A stretch of DNA of 64,000 nucleotides from Ramlibacter montanisoli (GCF_013087525.1 NZ_JABFCS010000001.1:2046001-2110000), one strand, 5' to 3'. Positions 52,984 to 63,097 are shown, numbered from the stretch's first letter. Program-made: numbers and translations. The notes: generated from the letters alone by a model not told the origin.

Positions 52984-54510
52984 TCAGGCGAACAGCGTCT
53001 TGTGCTGCTCGCGCAGCAGGTTCTTCTGCACCTTGCCCATGGTGTTGCGCGGCAATTCCTGCACCACGAAACAGCGTTTCGGGATCTTGAAATTGGCGAG
53101 CTGGGACTTCAGCGTGGACAGCAGCTGGTCGGCCTCGATCGCCGCACCCGGTTTCGGGATCACCACCGCCACGCCAACCTCGCCGAAGTCCGGGTGCGGC
53201 ACGCCGACCACCGCGCTCTCCGCCACGCCGGGCATGTCGTTGATGTAGCCTTCGATCTCCGCCGGGTACACGTTGTAGCCGCCGCTGATGATCAGGTCCT
53301 TGCTGCGCCCGACGATGGTGACGTAGCCGCGCTCGTCGATCTTGCCGACGTCGCCGGTCTTGAACCAGCCGTCGGCGGTGAACTCTTCCTTCGTCTTCTC
53401 GGGCATGCGCCAGTAGCCCTTGAACACGTTGGGGCCCTTCACCTGGATGCCGCCGATCTCGCCCGCCGGCACTTCCTTGCCCTGGTCGTCGCGCACGCGC
53501 ACGCCCACGCCGGGCAGCGGGAAGCCGACGGTGCCGCCGCGGCGCTCGCCGTCCTTCTCGTCGTAGGGGTTGGAGGTGAGCATGATGGTCTCGCTCATGC
53601 CGTAGCGCTCCAGGATGGTGTGGCCGGTGCGTTCCTTCCACTCGTTGAAGGTCTCCAGCAGCAGCGGCGCCGAGCCCGAGATGAACAGGCGCATGTTGCG
53701 CGCCACCACCTTGTTCAGGCGCGACTCTGCCAGCATGCGCACGTACAGCGTGGGCACGCCCATGAAGACCGTGGCATCCACCATGCGCTCGATCACCTTC
53801 TTCGGGTCGAACTTCGAGAACCAGATGATCTTGCTGCCATTGAGCAGCGCGCCGTGCAGCGCGACGAACAGGCCGTGCACGTGGAAGATCGGCAGCGCGT
53901 GGATCAGCACGTCCCCTTCGCGCCAGCCCCAGTAGGTCTTGAGCACTTCGGCGTTGGACAGCAGGTTGCCGTGCGTGAGCATCGCGCCCTTGCTGCGGCC
54001 GGTGGTGCCCGAAGTGTAGAGGATGGCCGCGAGGTCGTCGTCGCCGCGCTGCGCCGGCTGGTGCCGGTCGGACTGCCTGGCCGCGCGCTCCAGCAGCGAG
54101 CCGTTGCGGTCGTCGCCCAGCGTGAACACGTGCTGCGTGCCGGCCTGGAAGGCGATCTTGCTCACCCAGCCGAAATTGGCCGGGCTGCACACCACCACCG
54201 CGGGTTCCGCGTTGCCGACGAAGTATTCGATCTCGGCCTTCTGGTAGGCGGTGTTCAGCGGCAGGAACACGTAGCCGGCGCGCAGCGTGGCGAGATACAG
54301 CATCATCGCCTCGACCGACTTCTCCACCTGCACCGCGATGCGCGCGCCCGGCTCGATCCCAAGCGAGTCCAGCAGGTTGGCGATCATCGCCGTGCCGCGC
54401 TCCAGGTCGCGCCAGCTGTAGTGCAGGCCGGTTTCGGTCTCGACGGCGACGGCGTCGAGGTCTTGCGGGAAGGCGGCGCGCAGCGCCGCGAACAGGTTGC
54501 GGTTTTCCAT
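52984..54510 (-). CDS. matB: Malonyl-CoA synthetase (MatB-like acyl-CoA ligase)
   Basis: A 508-residue adenylate-forming ligase making malonyl-CoA from malonate. ANL motifs are ILYTSGTTGRSKGAMLTHGN (A3), YGMSETIM (A5), GWFKTGDVGKIDERGY (A7) and the C-terminal Lys in PRNTMGKVQKNLLRE (A10). The sequence and the partnership with a malonyl-CoA decarboxylase and a GntR regulator support MatB over a general acyl-CoA ligase. Last gene of the minus-strand malonate cluster. Confidence 0.88.
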   Translation of the reverse strand: MENRNLFAALRAAFPQDLDAVAVETETGLHYSWRDLERGTAMIANLLDSLGIEPGARIAVQVEKSVEAMMLYLATLRAGYVFLPLNTAYQKAEIEYFVGNAEPAVVVCSPANFGWVSKIAFQAGTQHVFTLGDDRNGSLLERAARQSDRHQPAQRGDDDLAAILYTSGTTGRSKGAMLTHGNLLSNAEVLKTYWGWREGDVLIHALPIFHVHGLFVALHGALLNGSKIIWFSKFDPKKVIERMVDATVFMGVPTLYVRMLAESRLNKVVARNMRLFISGSAPLLLETFNEWKERTGHTILERYGMSETIMLTSNPYDEKDGERRGGTVGFPLPGVGVRVRDDQGKEVPAGEIGGIQVKGPNVFKGYWRMPEKTKEEFTADGWFKTGDVGKIDERGYVTIVGRSKDLIISGGYNVYPAEIEGYINDMPGVAESAVVGVPHPDFGEVGVAVVIPKPGAAIEADQLLSTLKSQLANFKIPKRCFVVQELPRNTMGKVQKNLLREQHKTLFA

Positions 54511-54527
54511 CTCTGTCGGGGTCCGTC

Positions 54528-55307
54528 TTAGAAGCGAGGGGTTCTTTTTTCGAGGAAGGCGGAGATGCCTTCGCGGTGTTCGGCGCTGGTGGCGTAGTCG
54601 TAGGCGCGCTCCAGCAGGTCGACCGGCGGCGGCGCGTCGGCGGCGCGCCCGGCGACGCGCCGCAGCGTGCGCTTGTTCATGCGCGCCGCCTGCGGCGCGA
54701 GCTGGGCGATGCGCTCGGCGGTGGCCTGCACTTCCAGTTCCAGGTTCTCGGGCGGCACGACGCGCTGCAGGAAGCCGCGCGCCTTCATCTCGCGGGCGTC
54801 CAGCTGCACCGCCTCGAGCAGCATCTCGCGCAGCGTGGCCTCGCCGGCGACCGCGGCGACCAGCTGCGCCTCGCGCGGCGCCATCGGGAAGCCGAGCCTG
54901 GCGATCGGCGCGCCGAAGCGCGCGCCGGTGTTGGCGATACGGATGTCGCAGCAGCAGGCGATCTCCAGGCCCGCGCCCATGCAGGCGCCTTCGATCTGCG
55001 CGACCACCGGCACCTCGCAGGCAAGCATGGCCGACAGGCCGCCCCACACGTCCTCTTCATGGAAGCGGCGCAGCGACTCGGGATGGAAGCGGAACTGCGG
55101 GTACTCCGCGATGTCGCCGCCGGCGCAGAAGCCGCCGTTGCTGCCGCCCACCACCACGCAGCGCAGCTCGCGCTGGCCCTGGATGGAAAGGAAGGCCTCG
55201 CGCAGCTCGCGCCACATGGCGCGCGACATCGCATCGAGCTTGCCGGGGTGCGACAGCGTGACCCGCGCCACGGGGCCCAGCAACGCCAGTCGCACCTGTC
55301 CGGCCAT
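54528..55307 (-). CDS. Enoyl-CoA hydratase/isomerase family protein
   Basis: A 259-residue crotonase-fold protein. The oxyanion hole residues lie in GGSNGGFCAGGDIAEYP and EGACMGAGLEIACCCDIRIA. The catalytic Glu pair of true hydratases cannot be confirmed by eye. It sits between the Bug receptor gene (5 bases upstream) and matB, so it is part of the malonate operon. It may act on an acyl-CoA derived from a malonate-related substrate. Confidence 0.85.
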   Translation of the reverse strand: MAGQVRLALLGPVARVTLSHPGKLDAMSRAMWRELREAFLSIQGQRELRCVVVGGSNGGFCAGGDIAEYPQFRFHPESLRRFHEEDVWGGLSAMLACEVPVVAQIEGACMGAGLEIACCCDIRIANTGARFGAPIARLGFPMAPREAQLVAAVAGEATLREMLLEAVQLDAREMKARGFLQRVVPPENLELEVQATAERIAQLAPQAARMNKRTLRRVAGRAADAPPPVDLLERAYDYATSAEHREGISAFLEKRTPRF

Positions 55308-55312
55308 CTTCT

Positions 55313-56307
55313 TCAGTCCGCCTTGACGTTGGAGGCCTTCACGACCTGCGCCCAGCGCTTGATCTCGGCGTCGATGAAGGACGCGAACTGCGGCTGGCTC
55401 AGGTTGGGGAACTCGGCACCCTGGTTGGCCCACACGGTCTTGAGGCGTTCCGACTGGATCGCCTTGCGGATTTCCTCGGCCATGCGCGCCTGGATCTCCG
55501 GCGGCGTGCCCTTGGGCGCCCACACGCCGTACCAGGTGGTCACGGTGTAGTCCGGCAGGCCCAGCTCGGAGGCGGCCGGGATGTCCGGGAAGGCCGCCAC
55601 GCGCTTGTTGCCCGCCACCAGCAGTCCCTTGATGCGGCCGCCCTTGATGTGCGCGGCGGAGGAACCCAGGCCGTCGAACATCAGGTCCGCGCTGCCGGTG
55701 ATCAGGTCCTGCAGGGCCGGGCCGGCGCCGCGGTAGGGGATGTGCGTGATGAAGGTCCTGGTCTGCAGCTTGAACAGCTCGCCGGCCAGGTGGTGCGAAG
55801 TGCCGTTGCCGGCCGAGGCGTAGTTGTACTTGCCGGGGCTGGACTTCACCATCGCCAGGAACTCCTTGTAGTCCTTGGCGGGGATGCGCGTCGGGTTGAC
55901 CACGATCACCTGCGGCACGCGCGCCACCAGCGAGATCGGCACCAGGTCCTTTTGCAGGTCGTAGTCCAGGCGGGGGTAGATCGAGGGCGCGATCGTGTGG
56001 TGCACGGCGCCCATGAAGAAGTTGTAGCCGTCCGGTGCCGCGCGCGAGGCGAGCGTGGCGCCCACCGTGCCGCCGGCGCCGCCCTTGTTGTCGATCACCG
56101 CTGCTGCTTCGTCTGCTCGGCGAACTGCGCCGCCAGCGGGCGCGCGAACGCATCGGTGCCGCCACCCGCAGGGAAGGGAACGATGATCTGCACGGGCTTG
56201 TTGGGCCACGCCGAGGACTGCGCGTGCACGAAGGGCACGGCGGCCGTCGCGCCGGCCGCAGCGGCCACGCGCAGCACGTCGCGCCGGGTCAGGCGGGTGG
56301 GTTGCAT
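55313..56307 (-). CDS. Bug/TctC-type periplasmic solute receptor (one frameshift in this sequence)
   Basis: An extracytoplasmic binding protein of the tripartite tricarboxylate transporter family, about 331 residues after repair. A twin-arginine-like signal (RLTRRDVLRVAAAAGATAA) precedes WPNKPVQIIVPFPAGGGTD, the family hallmark. IDNKGGAGGTVGA and YKEFLAMVKSSPGKYNYASAG follow. The frame breaks near 56098 (ETKQQ to AVIDNKG); one base is missing. No TctA or TctB membrane genes are nearby. In this setting malonate is a likely ligand, as an inference. Confidence 0.9.
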
Positions 56308-56346
56308 GTTCTTGTCTCCTAATGAAATGCCGTCTGGAAAAACCGG

Positions 56347-57747
56347 CTAACGGTACAGATCCTCGATGGCCCCTGCTATCGGGATTTCACCTTGCGACAG
56401 CATGGTGCGATGCTTGTCGAGCCGCTTGGGATCGTACAAGTAGTTCACCATGAGGCCGAAAGACTGTTTGATGCCCTTGGTGGACGGATCGCCCGCCCAG
56501 TTCAGGCGCTCCACGCGCGCGCCGTTCCCGAGGTGGAAGCGCGCGACCGGGTCGACCGGCTTGCCGTCCTGCAGTTCCTTGCCCAGGTACTGCGCCGCCC
56601 ACGCGAGCAGCTCGGCCCGCTCGGGCGACTTGGGTCCGAGTTCCAGCGGCTTGTCCCAGGATGCGAGCTTGTCCGCCGGCACCTGCTTGACGAGCCAGGA
56701 ACGGAAGCCCGGGATCGGCGACAGCGTGGCGAAGGTCTTGAGCTTGGGGAACTCCTCCTTCAGCGTCTCCACCACCCGCTTGATCAGCGAGTCGCCGAAG
56801 CTCACGCCGCGCAGCCCGGTCTGGCAGTTGCTGATGGAATAGAAGATCGCGGTGGTCGCCCTCTTCAGGTCCGACGCGGCGGCGTGCTCGTCCAGCAGCG
56901 GCGTGATGCAGTCGGAGATGCTGTCGGTGAGCGCCACTTCCACGAAGATCAGCGGGTCGCCATCGAGCTTGGGATGGAAAAAGCCGTAGCAGCGGCGGTC
57001 GCTGTCCAGGCGGTTCTTCAGGTCCGCCCAGCTGCGGATGTCGTGCACCGCCTCGTACTTGATCAGCTTCTCGATCAGCGAGGCCGGCGAGTCCCAGGAC
57101 AGCCGGCGCAGTTCGAGGAAGGCGACGTCGAACCAGGTGGAGAACAGCGTCTCCAGTTCCGCGTCCAGCGCCAGCAGGCGCTTCTCGCCCTTCAGGTGCG
57201 GCAGCAACTCGGCGCGCAGGTCCACCAGGAAGCGCATGCCTTCCGGGAAGGCGGCGAAGCGCTGCAGCAGGCGCGTGCGCGGCGACACGAAGGCGCGGCG
57301 CAGGCGGATCTCGGCCGCGCCCTCTTCCGGCGTGCCTTGCGCGGCCTCGTACTGTTCGCGCGCGGACTGCAGCTTCTTCGGGTCCGGGCCGAACTGCTCG
57401 CTCATGAGCAGCCAGGCATCGTGCCGCTCTTCGGCGCTGGCGCCTCGGTACCAGGTGGCCAGCGCCAGGGCGCGGCGGCCGCCCTCGACCTCGCTCACCT
57501 TGGGATCGACCACCGCCTGCAATTCCGCCAGCGTGCGCCGCAGCACGCGCGGCGACAGCGCTTCCTGGCCCTTGCGCCAGGTGGCCTGCAACCGCTCGCG
57601 CGTGGTGCGCGAGGAAGGCGGCTGCGACGCGGCACCGGGCACCGCGGACGCGCTGGGCTTGGGCTCGCGGCCCGTGCCGGCGGAGGCTTTCTCGAAGCCG
57701 GGGCGCCAGAGGGCGACGCCGCGGGAAATCCAGTCGACTGGGCTCAC
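56347..57747 (-). CDS. Malonyl-CoA decarboxylase
   Basis: A 466-residue enzyme converting malonyl-CoA to acetyl-CoA and CO2. Family blocks are CYGFFHPKLDGDPLIFVEVA, SISNCQTGLRGVSFGDSLIK, FATLSPIPGFRSWL and the C-terminal FGLMVNYLYDPKRLDKH. The GTG at 57747 is chosen because AAAGG lies upstream and it overlaps the GntR stop as GTGA; a GTG at 57789 would extend it. Together with MatB it gives the MatA-MatB route from malonate to acetyl-CoA. Confidence 0.93.
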   Translation of the reverse strand: MSPVDWISRGVALWRPGFEKASAGTGREPKPSASAVPGAASQPPSSRTTRERLQATWRKGQEALSPRVLRRTLAELQAVVDPKVSEVEGGRRALALATWYRGASAEERHDAWLLMSEQFGPDPKKLQSAREQYEAAQGTPEEGAAEIRLRRAFVSPRTRLLQRFAAFPEGMRFLVDLRAELLPHLKGEKRLLALDAELETLFSTWFDVAFLELRRLSWDSPASLIEKLIKYEAVHDIRSWADLKNRLDSDRRCYGFFHPKLDGDPLIFVEVALTDSISDCITPLLDEHAAASDLKRATTAIFYSISNCQTGLRGVSFGDSLIKRVVETLKEEFPKLKTFATLSPIPGFRSWLVKQVPADKLASWDKPLELGPKSPERAELLAWAAQYLGKELQDGKPVDPVARFHLGNGARVERLNWAGDPSTKGIKQSFGLMVNYLYDPKRLDKHRTMLSQGEIPIAGAIEDLYR

Positions 57748-58453
57748 TTGGGGCCGCCTTTGCACGGAGTTTGGAAAAGGTGTTCGCACATCACGCCAGC
57801 CTCGGCCGGTGGGCCCGTGCGAGTTCGCGCAGCGCTTCGCTGGCGCGAGAGATGGGTGCGCATGGCGGCCTCGGCGCCCTCGGGGTCGCGCGCCTTGAGC
57901 GCCGCGAACACCGCCAGGTGCTCGGACAGGCTCTGCTCCAGGCGCCCCGGGGCATGCAGCTGCTGCAGCCGGGCGAGCTTCACGATCTTGCGCAGGTCGC
58001 TGATCACGCCCGCCAGCCAGCGGTTGCCGGCCAGCGCGATGATCGCCTCGTGGATCGCGAAGTTGGTATCGTAGTACTCGTTGATCCGCTTGGCCTTGGC
58101 GTGGCGGCTCAGCTTCTGGTGCATGTCCTCCAGCGTCGCCAGGTCGGCATCGGTGGCATGCTGCGCCGCCTCGAAGGCGCAGCGCCCTTCCAGCAGCGCG
58201 ATCACCGGGAAGATCTCGTCCAGGTCCTTCTCGGTCACTTCGTTGACGAAGCAGCCCCGGCGCGGCTCGTGCCGCACCAGGCCTTCGGCCGTCAGCACCT
58301 TGAGCGCCTCGCGCAGCGGCGTGCGCGAGATCTTCAGCTGCTCGGCCAGCCGCACCTCGTCCAGGAACATGCCCGGCGTGAGCTCCCCGAGAAGATGCGC
58401 TCGCGCAGTTGCGCCGCGACTTCGTCGTGCAGGGAGTTGTGGACCAGGCGCAT
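57744..58453 (-). CDS. GntR-family regulator of the malonate cluster (at least one frameshift)
   Basis: An FCD-type GntR regulator. The start MRLVHNSLHDEVAAQLRERI at 58453 leads into the winged helix VRLAEQLKISRTPLREALKV and the FCD ligand domain with metal-like His residues (DTNFAIHEAIIAL, LSEHLAVFAALK). The frame breaks near 58388 (FSG to ELTPGMF), where one base is missing. The frame then runs to 57744 in a GTGA overlap with the decarboxylase. A second indel near 57840 is also possible, as another frame gives a more usual tail (ASEALRELARAHRPRLA, stop at 57791). It resembles MatR of malonate operons. A strong palindrome lies upstream. Confidence 0.82.
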
Positions 58454-58465
58454 GGAGGGCAGCCG

Positions 58466-58493
58466 ATAATTTTGCGTAATTACGCATAATTAT
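58466..58493 (-). promoter_or_regulatory. Palindromic operator upstream of the GntR regulator
   Basis: A 28-base AT-rich dyad with perfect core TGCGTAATTACGCA (58473-58486) and flanking ATAATT/AATTAT arms; only one symmetric pair is mismatched. It lies 13 bases before the GntR start. The AT-rich block stands out from the GC-rich surroundings. It is a likely autoregulatory operator that would also control the decarboxylase cluster. Confidence 0.75.
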
Positions 58494-58561
58494 GACCAGG
58501 AAAGGCCGATTCGTGTTGCCGGCCAATCTAGGGAATACCCCGGCAGCCGGGGCAGGACGGG

Positions 58562-59413
58562 CTAGCGCGCCGCCGGCCGGTGGCCCGCGGGTGGCCGGCC
58601 GGTGCTGTCCGTGCGGGTTTCCGCCCAGACCCACAGCAGCACCCCGCCCAGGATCATGGGGATGCACAGCCACTGCCCCATGCTCATCTTCAGCGCGACG
58701 ATGCCCAGGTGGGCGTCCGGCTCGCGGAAGTACTCGGCCGTGAAGCGCGCCACGCCGTACCCGATCAGGAACATGGCCGAGACCTGCGCCTCCTTGCGCT
58801 GCCTGCGCGCATAGAGCCACAGGAAGACGAACAGCACGATGCCTTCCAGCAGCAGTTCGTACAGCTGCGAGGGATGGCGCGGCACGCCGGTGCCGCTTTG
58901 CGGGAACACCATCGCCCAGGGCAGCTCCGGGTCGGCGGCGCGCCCCCACAGCTCCCCGTTGATGAAGTTGCCCAGGCGCCCGGCCCCCAGGCCCAGGGGC
59001 ACGCAGGGCGCGATGAAGTCCATCAGCTGCCAGAAGGGCTTGTGGTGGGTGCGCGCGTACCAGATCTGCGAGACGATCACGCCGATCAGCCCGCCGTGGA
59101 AGCTCATGCCGCCCTGCCAGACGAACAGGATCTGCAGCGGGTTCGCGAGGTAGAACGCCGGCTTGTAGAACAGGCAGTAGCCCAGGCGCCCGCCGATCAC
59201 CACCCCGAGCACGCCGATGAACAGCATGTCCTCGATGTCCTTCTTGCTCCAGGCGCCGGGGCCCTGGACCGAGCGGAAGGGCTCGTGCTTCAGGCGCATG
59301 TGCGCCAGCAGCATGAACAGGCCGAACGCCAGCAGGTAGGTCAGGCCATACCAGTGGATGGCCACGGGGCCGAGCTGCAGGGCGACGGGATCGATCTTCG
59401 GATGCACGAGCAT
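58562..59413 (-). CDS. lgt: Prolipoprotein diacylglyceryl transferase Lgt
   Basis: A 283-residue inner-membrane enzyme adding diacylglycerol to prolipoproteins. It has seven helices, the [14 protein letters not shown] opening, [10 protein letters not shown] and the family signature [15 protein letters not shown]. The ATG at 59413 opens with [15 protein letters not shown]. It is divergent from ilvD with a 105-base gap. The Pro/Arg-rich C-terminal tail is normal for the group. Confidence 0.96.
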   Translation of the reverse strand: MLVHPKIDPVALQLGPVAIHWYGLTYLLAFGLFMLLAHMRLKHEPFRSVQGPGAWSKKDIEDMLFIGVLGVVIGGRLGYCLFYKPAFYLANPLQILFVWQGGMSFHGGLIGVIVSQIWYARTHHKPFWQLMDFIAPCVPLGLGAGRLGNFINGELWGRAADPELPWAMVFPQSGTGVPRHPSQLYELLLEGIVLFVFLWLYARRQRKEAQVSAMFLIGYGVARFTAEYFREPDAHLGIVALKMSMGQWLCIPMILGGVLLWVWAETRTDSTGRPPAGHRPAAR

Positions 59414-59518
59414 GGCGCGATTGTCGCCCAGGCTCGGGACGGCAGGGGTTGGCGGCGGTGGGGGCGGGCCCCGCCCGCTGGCATACTCGACCTTCTCCCG
59501 CACCGACAGCACCGCACC

Positions 59519-61216
59519 ATGGACAAGAAGACCATCCCGATCCGCCCATTGCGCAGCGACAACATCACGCAGGGCAAGTCGCGCGCCCCGAACCGTTCCA
59601 TGTACTACGGCATGGGCTACAAGGAGACGGACTTCGGCAAGCCGATGGTGGGCGTCGCCAACGGCCACAGCACCATCACGCCCTGCAACAGCGGCCTGCA
59701 GAAGCTGGCCGACGCGGCGGTGCGCGGCATCGAGGAGGCCGGCGGCAATCCGCAGATCTTCGGCACGCCGACCATTTCCGACGGCATGGCCATGGGCACC
59801 GAAGGCATGAAGTACTCGCTGGTCAGCCGCGAGGTGATCGCCGACTGCATCGAGACCTGCGTGCAGGGCCAGTGGATGGACGGCGTGCTGGTCGTGGGCG
59901 GCTGCGACAAGAACATGCCCGGCGGCATGATGGGCATCCTGCGCGCCAACGTGCCGGCCATCTACGTCTATGGCGGCACCATCCTGCCCGGCAAGTGGAA
60001 GGGCCAGGACCTGAACATCGTCAGCGTGTTCGAGGCCGTGGGCCAGAACGCCGCCGGCAAGATCAGCGACCAGGAATTGAAGGACATCGAGCAGCACGCG
60101 ATCCCGGGCACGGGCTCCTGCGGCGGCATGTACACCGCCAACACCATGTCCTCCGCCTTCGAGGCGCTGGGCATGTCGCTGCCCTTCTCCTCCACCATGG
60201 CCAACCCGCACGACGAGAAGCAGAACTCGGCCAAGGAATCGGCGCAGGTGCTGATGGAGGCGATCAGGAAGGACCTCAAGCCGCGCGACATCGTCACCAA
60301 GAAGGCGCTGGAGAACGCGGTGGCCGTGATCATGGCCACCGGTGGCTCCACCAACGCGGTGCTGCACTTCCTGGCCATCGCGCATGCGGCCGAGGTCGAG
60401 TGGACCATCGACGACTTCGAGCGCATCCGCAAGCGCACGCCGGTGCTGTGCGACCTCAAGCCCTCGGGCAAGTACCTCGCGGTGGACCTGCACGAAGCCG
60501 GCGGCATCCCGCAGGTGATGAAGGTGCTGCTGAACGCGGGCCTGCTGCACGGCGACTGCATGACGATCACCGGCAAGACCATCGCCGAGACGCTCAAGGA
60601 CATCCCCGCGCAGCCGCGCAAGGACCAGGACGTCATCCGCACCATCGAGAACCCCATGTACAAGGAAGGCCACCTGGCCATCCTCAAGGGAAACCTCTCG
60701 CCCGAAGGCGCGGTGGCCAAGATCACCGGCCTGAAGAACCCCGTGATCACGGGTCCGGCGCGCGTGTTCGACGACGAGCAGTCGGCGCTGCAGGCGATCC
60801 TGGACGGCAAGATCAAGGCCGGCGACGTGATGGTGCTGCGCTACCTCGGCCCCAAGGGCGGCCCGGGCATGCCCGAGATGCTGGCGCCCACGGGCGCGCT
60901 GATCGGCGCGGGCCTCGGCGAGAGCGTGGGCCTGATCACCGACGGCCGCTTCTCGGGCGGCACCTGGGGCATGGTGGTGGGCCACGTGGCGCCGGAAGCG
61001 GCGGCCGGCGGCACCATCGCCTTCGTCAAGGAAGGCGACTCGATCACCATCGATGCGCACCAGCTCAAGCTGCAGCTGAACGTCCCGGACGCGGAGATCC
61101 AGAAACGCCGCGCCGGCTGGACCGCGCCCGAGCCGCGCTACACGCGCGGCGTGCAGGCGAAGTTCGCGTTCAATGCGTCGAGCGCGAGCAAGGGCGCGGT
61201 CCTGGACCTCTATTGA
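59519..61216 (+). CDS. ilvD: Dihydroxy-acid dehydratase
   Basis: A 565-residue iron-sulfur enzyme of branched-chain amino acid synthesis. Cluster Cys residues are in [12 protein letters not shown] and [15 protein letters not shown], with [12 protein letters not shown] upstream. The late [13 protein letters not shown] motif is present. Intact. It lies alone, divergent from lgt, and ends at a small GC palindrome at 61223. Confidence 0.97.
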   Translation: MDKKTIPIRPLRSDNITQGKSRAPNRSMYYGMGYKETDFGKPMVGVANGHSTITPCNSGLQKLADAAVRGIEEAGGNPQIFGTPTISDGMAMGTEGMKYSLVSREVIADCIETCVQGQWMDGVLVVGGCDKNMPGGMMGILRANVPAIYVYGGTILPGKWKGQDLNIVSVFEAVGQNAAGKISDQELKDIEQHAIPGTGSCGGMYTANTMSSAFEALGMSLPFSSTMANPHDEKQNSAKESAQVLMEAIRKDLKPRDIVTKKALENAVAVIMATGGSTNAVLHFLAIAHAAEVEWTIDDFERIRKRTPVLCDLKPSGKYLAVDLHEAGGIPQVMKVLLNAGLLHGDCMTITGKTIAETLKDIPAQPRKDQDVIRTIENPMYKEGHLAILKGNLSPEGAVAKITGLKNPVITGPARVFDDEQSALQAILDGKIKAGDVMVLRYLGPKGGPGMPEMLAPTGALIGAGLGESVGLITDGRFSGGTWGMVVGHVAPEAAAGGTIAFVKEGDSITIDAHQLKLQLNVPDAEIQKRRAGWTAPEPRYTRGVQAKFAFNASSASKGAVLDLY

Positions 61217-61222
61217 CGCCAC

Positions 61223-61238
61223 CCCCGCGCAGGCGGGG
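61223..61238. repeat. Small GC palindrome after ilvD
   Basis: CCCCGC-GCAG-GCGGGG followed by ATGACG. Elements of this CCCCGC...GCGGGGATGACG type are dispersed in many Burkholderiales genomes. Only one copy is seen here. It could mark the end of the ilvD message, but no T run follows. Confidence 0.5.
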
Positions 61239-61323
61239 ATGACGAAGGCGCTGCTGTCGTCCCCGTCCTACGGCTTCCTTCCGGAGCGCTGCCTACGATG
61301 AGGTCTTTGGCAGGGAGGTCTTC

Positions 61324-62841
61324 ATGGAGACGCTTTCCGTCTGGCGCGGCACGGCAGCGCCCACCGGCTACGCCATGCTGCAGGGGGACTTCACCGCCGA
61401 CGTGCTGATCATCGGCGGCGGGATCACCGGTGTCACGCTGGCCGACCTGCTGGCCGAACAGAAGACCGCGAACAAGCCCAAGGTGGTGCTGCTGGAAGCG
61501 GGCGAGCTGGGGTGCGCCGCCACCGGCAATTCCACGGGCAACCTGTACGAGACCGTCTCCGGCGGCATGCGCGAGATCGTTTCGCGCTGGGGCGCGGAGG
61601 TCGCGCGCCAGGTCGCCAACGAGCGGCGCGGCGCGGTCGCCTTCATCGAGGAGCGCAGCCGTTTGCTGGGAGACGTGGGCTTCCGCCGCTGCCCGCTGGT
61701 GCAGTGGGCCGATGCCGCGAACAACGAGGCGCTGCAGAAGGAATACGACGCGCTGCGCGCGGCCGGCTGCGCGGTGGACCGCGGCGGCTCCATCCCCGCG
61801 CCATTGCCGCCCGCGGAAGGCGACGTGCTGGTGCTGCGCGACCAGGCACAGTTCCAGCCGCAGGCCTATGTCGTCGCCATGGCGCGCCGGGCCGCCGAGG
61901 CCGGCGCGGTGATCCACGAGCATTCGCGCGTGCTCGAACTGGACACCAAGGCCAGGCGTGCCGTCACGGCCACCGGCTCGGTGACGGCGAAGGAAATCGT
62001 GATGGCGACGCACACGCCGCTGGGCGTGCACCTGGTGCACACCGAGATGCCGGTGCACCGCGAATACGGAATCGCCTTCGAGTGGGCCGGAGAAGCGCCG
62101 CCCGGCCCCGGCACCTGGTGGTGGAAGGCGACCGATCGCCTGTCGATCCGCACCACGCAGCATGGTGGCCGCCACTACCTGGTCTGCGTCGGGCAGGAGC
62201 ACAAGGTGGGCATCCACAACGCTACCGCGGGCCTGCTGGCGCTGGAGCAGCTGGCCAGGAAGCATTTCGGCGACCGGCCGGTCACGCATCGCTGGTCCGC
62301 GCAGAACTACCGCGGCGCCGACGCCCTGCCCTACATCGGCCGCAACCATTCGGACTGCTTCATCGCCACCGGCTTCGCCACCGACGGCCTCGTCTGGGGC
62401 ACGGTGGCGGCCCGCCTGGTCGCCGCGGAGCTGCTCGGGCACAAGGCCTCGTTCGCGGAGCTGGTGAAGCCGGGACGGCTCTCGCCCCTGAAGGGCGGCA
62501 AGAACATCCTGGAGGAGAACGTGCTGGTGGTGAAACAGCTGGTGAAGGACTACCTGACGAAACGCCAGGACGAGAAGCTGTCCTCGCTCAAGCCGGGCGA
62601 CAGCGCGATCGTGGACGCCGAGGGCGAGACCTTCGCGGCCTGGCGGTCGCCGGACGGGGAGCTGTTCGCGGTGTCCAACGTCTGCACCCACGTGGGCTGC
62701 AAGGTGCACTGGAACAGCGTGGAGACCAGCTGGGACTGCCCCTGCCACGGCAGCCGGTTCCGGCCGGACGGCACGGTGATCGAGGGTCCGGCGATCCGGC
62801 CGCTGAAACGGAAGGAGGCGCCGCCCCTGGGGGACGGCTGA
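61324..62841 (+). CDS. FAD-dependent oxidoreductase with C-terminal Rieske domain
   Basis: A 505-residue fusion. An N-terminal DAO-type FAD fold has the dinucleotide motif DVLIIGGGITGVTLADLLAE, and a C-terminal Rieske [2Fe-2S] domain (about residues 415-500) has the cluster motifs CTHVGCKVHW and CPCHGSRF. Proteins of this layout occur widely as gamma-glutamylputrescine-oxidase-like or stress-linked enzymes of unclear substrate. No partner enzyme is adjacent. The ATG at 61324 follows GGGAGG. Confidence 0.88.
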   Translation: METLSVWRGTAAPTGYAMLQGDFTADVLIIGGGITGVTLADLLAEQKTANKPKVVLLEAGELGCAATGNSTGNLYETVSGGMREIVSRWGAEVARQVANERRGAVAFIEERSRLLGDVGFRRCPLVQWADAANNEALQKEYDALRAAGCAVDRGGSIPAPLPPAEGDVLVLRDQAQFQPQAYVVAMARRAAEAGAVIHEHSRVLELDTKARRAVTATGSVTAKEIVMATHTPLGVHLVHTEMPVHREYGIAFEWAGEAPPGPGTWWWKATDRLSIRTTQHGGRHYLVCVGQEHKVGIHNATAGLLALEQLARKHFGDRPVTHRWSAQNYRGADALPYIGRNHSDCFIATGFATDGLVWGTVAARLVAAELLGHKASFAELVKPGRLSPLKGGKNILEENVLVVKQLVKDYLTKRQDEKLSSLKPGDSAIVDAEGETFAAWRSPDGELFAVSNVCTHVGCKVHWNSVETSWDCPCHGSRFRPDGTVIEGPAIRPLKRKEAPPLGDG

Positions 62842-62848
62842 AGCCGGC

Positions 62849-63097
62849 TCAGCGCCGGCCGGATTTCTTGGTGCCCAGGCCGAGCTGTTCGCGGCTCTTG
62901 TCGATGCGCGCCTGGCGGCGCGCGTTCTCGCGCTCGACGGCCTTGCGCTTGGTGTAACCGGACCAGTCGGCCCAGGCCCACCAGGCCACCGCCAGGGCGA
63001 ACGGGGACAGCACGCCCCACCAGGACCACTGGGCCGGCGGGCCGATTTCCAGGTACTTCATGGCCAGCAGGATGATGCCCAGTCCGAGCAGATACAT
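62849..63097 (-). CDS. Small Trp-rich membrane protein, TIGR04438 type
   Basis: An 82-residue protein with two hydrophobic stretches (MYLLGLGIILLAMKYL and SWWGVLSPFALAVAWWAW) and five or more Trp. A basic tail follows (RARIDKSREQLGLG-like, KKSGRR). It matches the TIGR04438 family of Burkholderiales. Function unknown. Confidence 0.82.
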   Translation of the reverse strand: MYLLGLGIILLAMKYLEIGPPAQWSWWGVLSPFALAVAWWAWADWSGYTKRKAVERENARRQARIDKSREQLGLGTKKSGRR

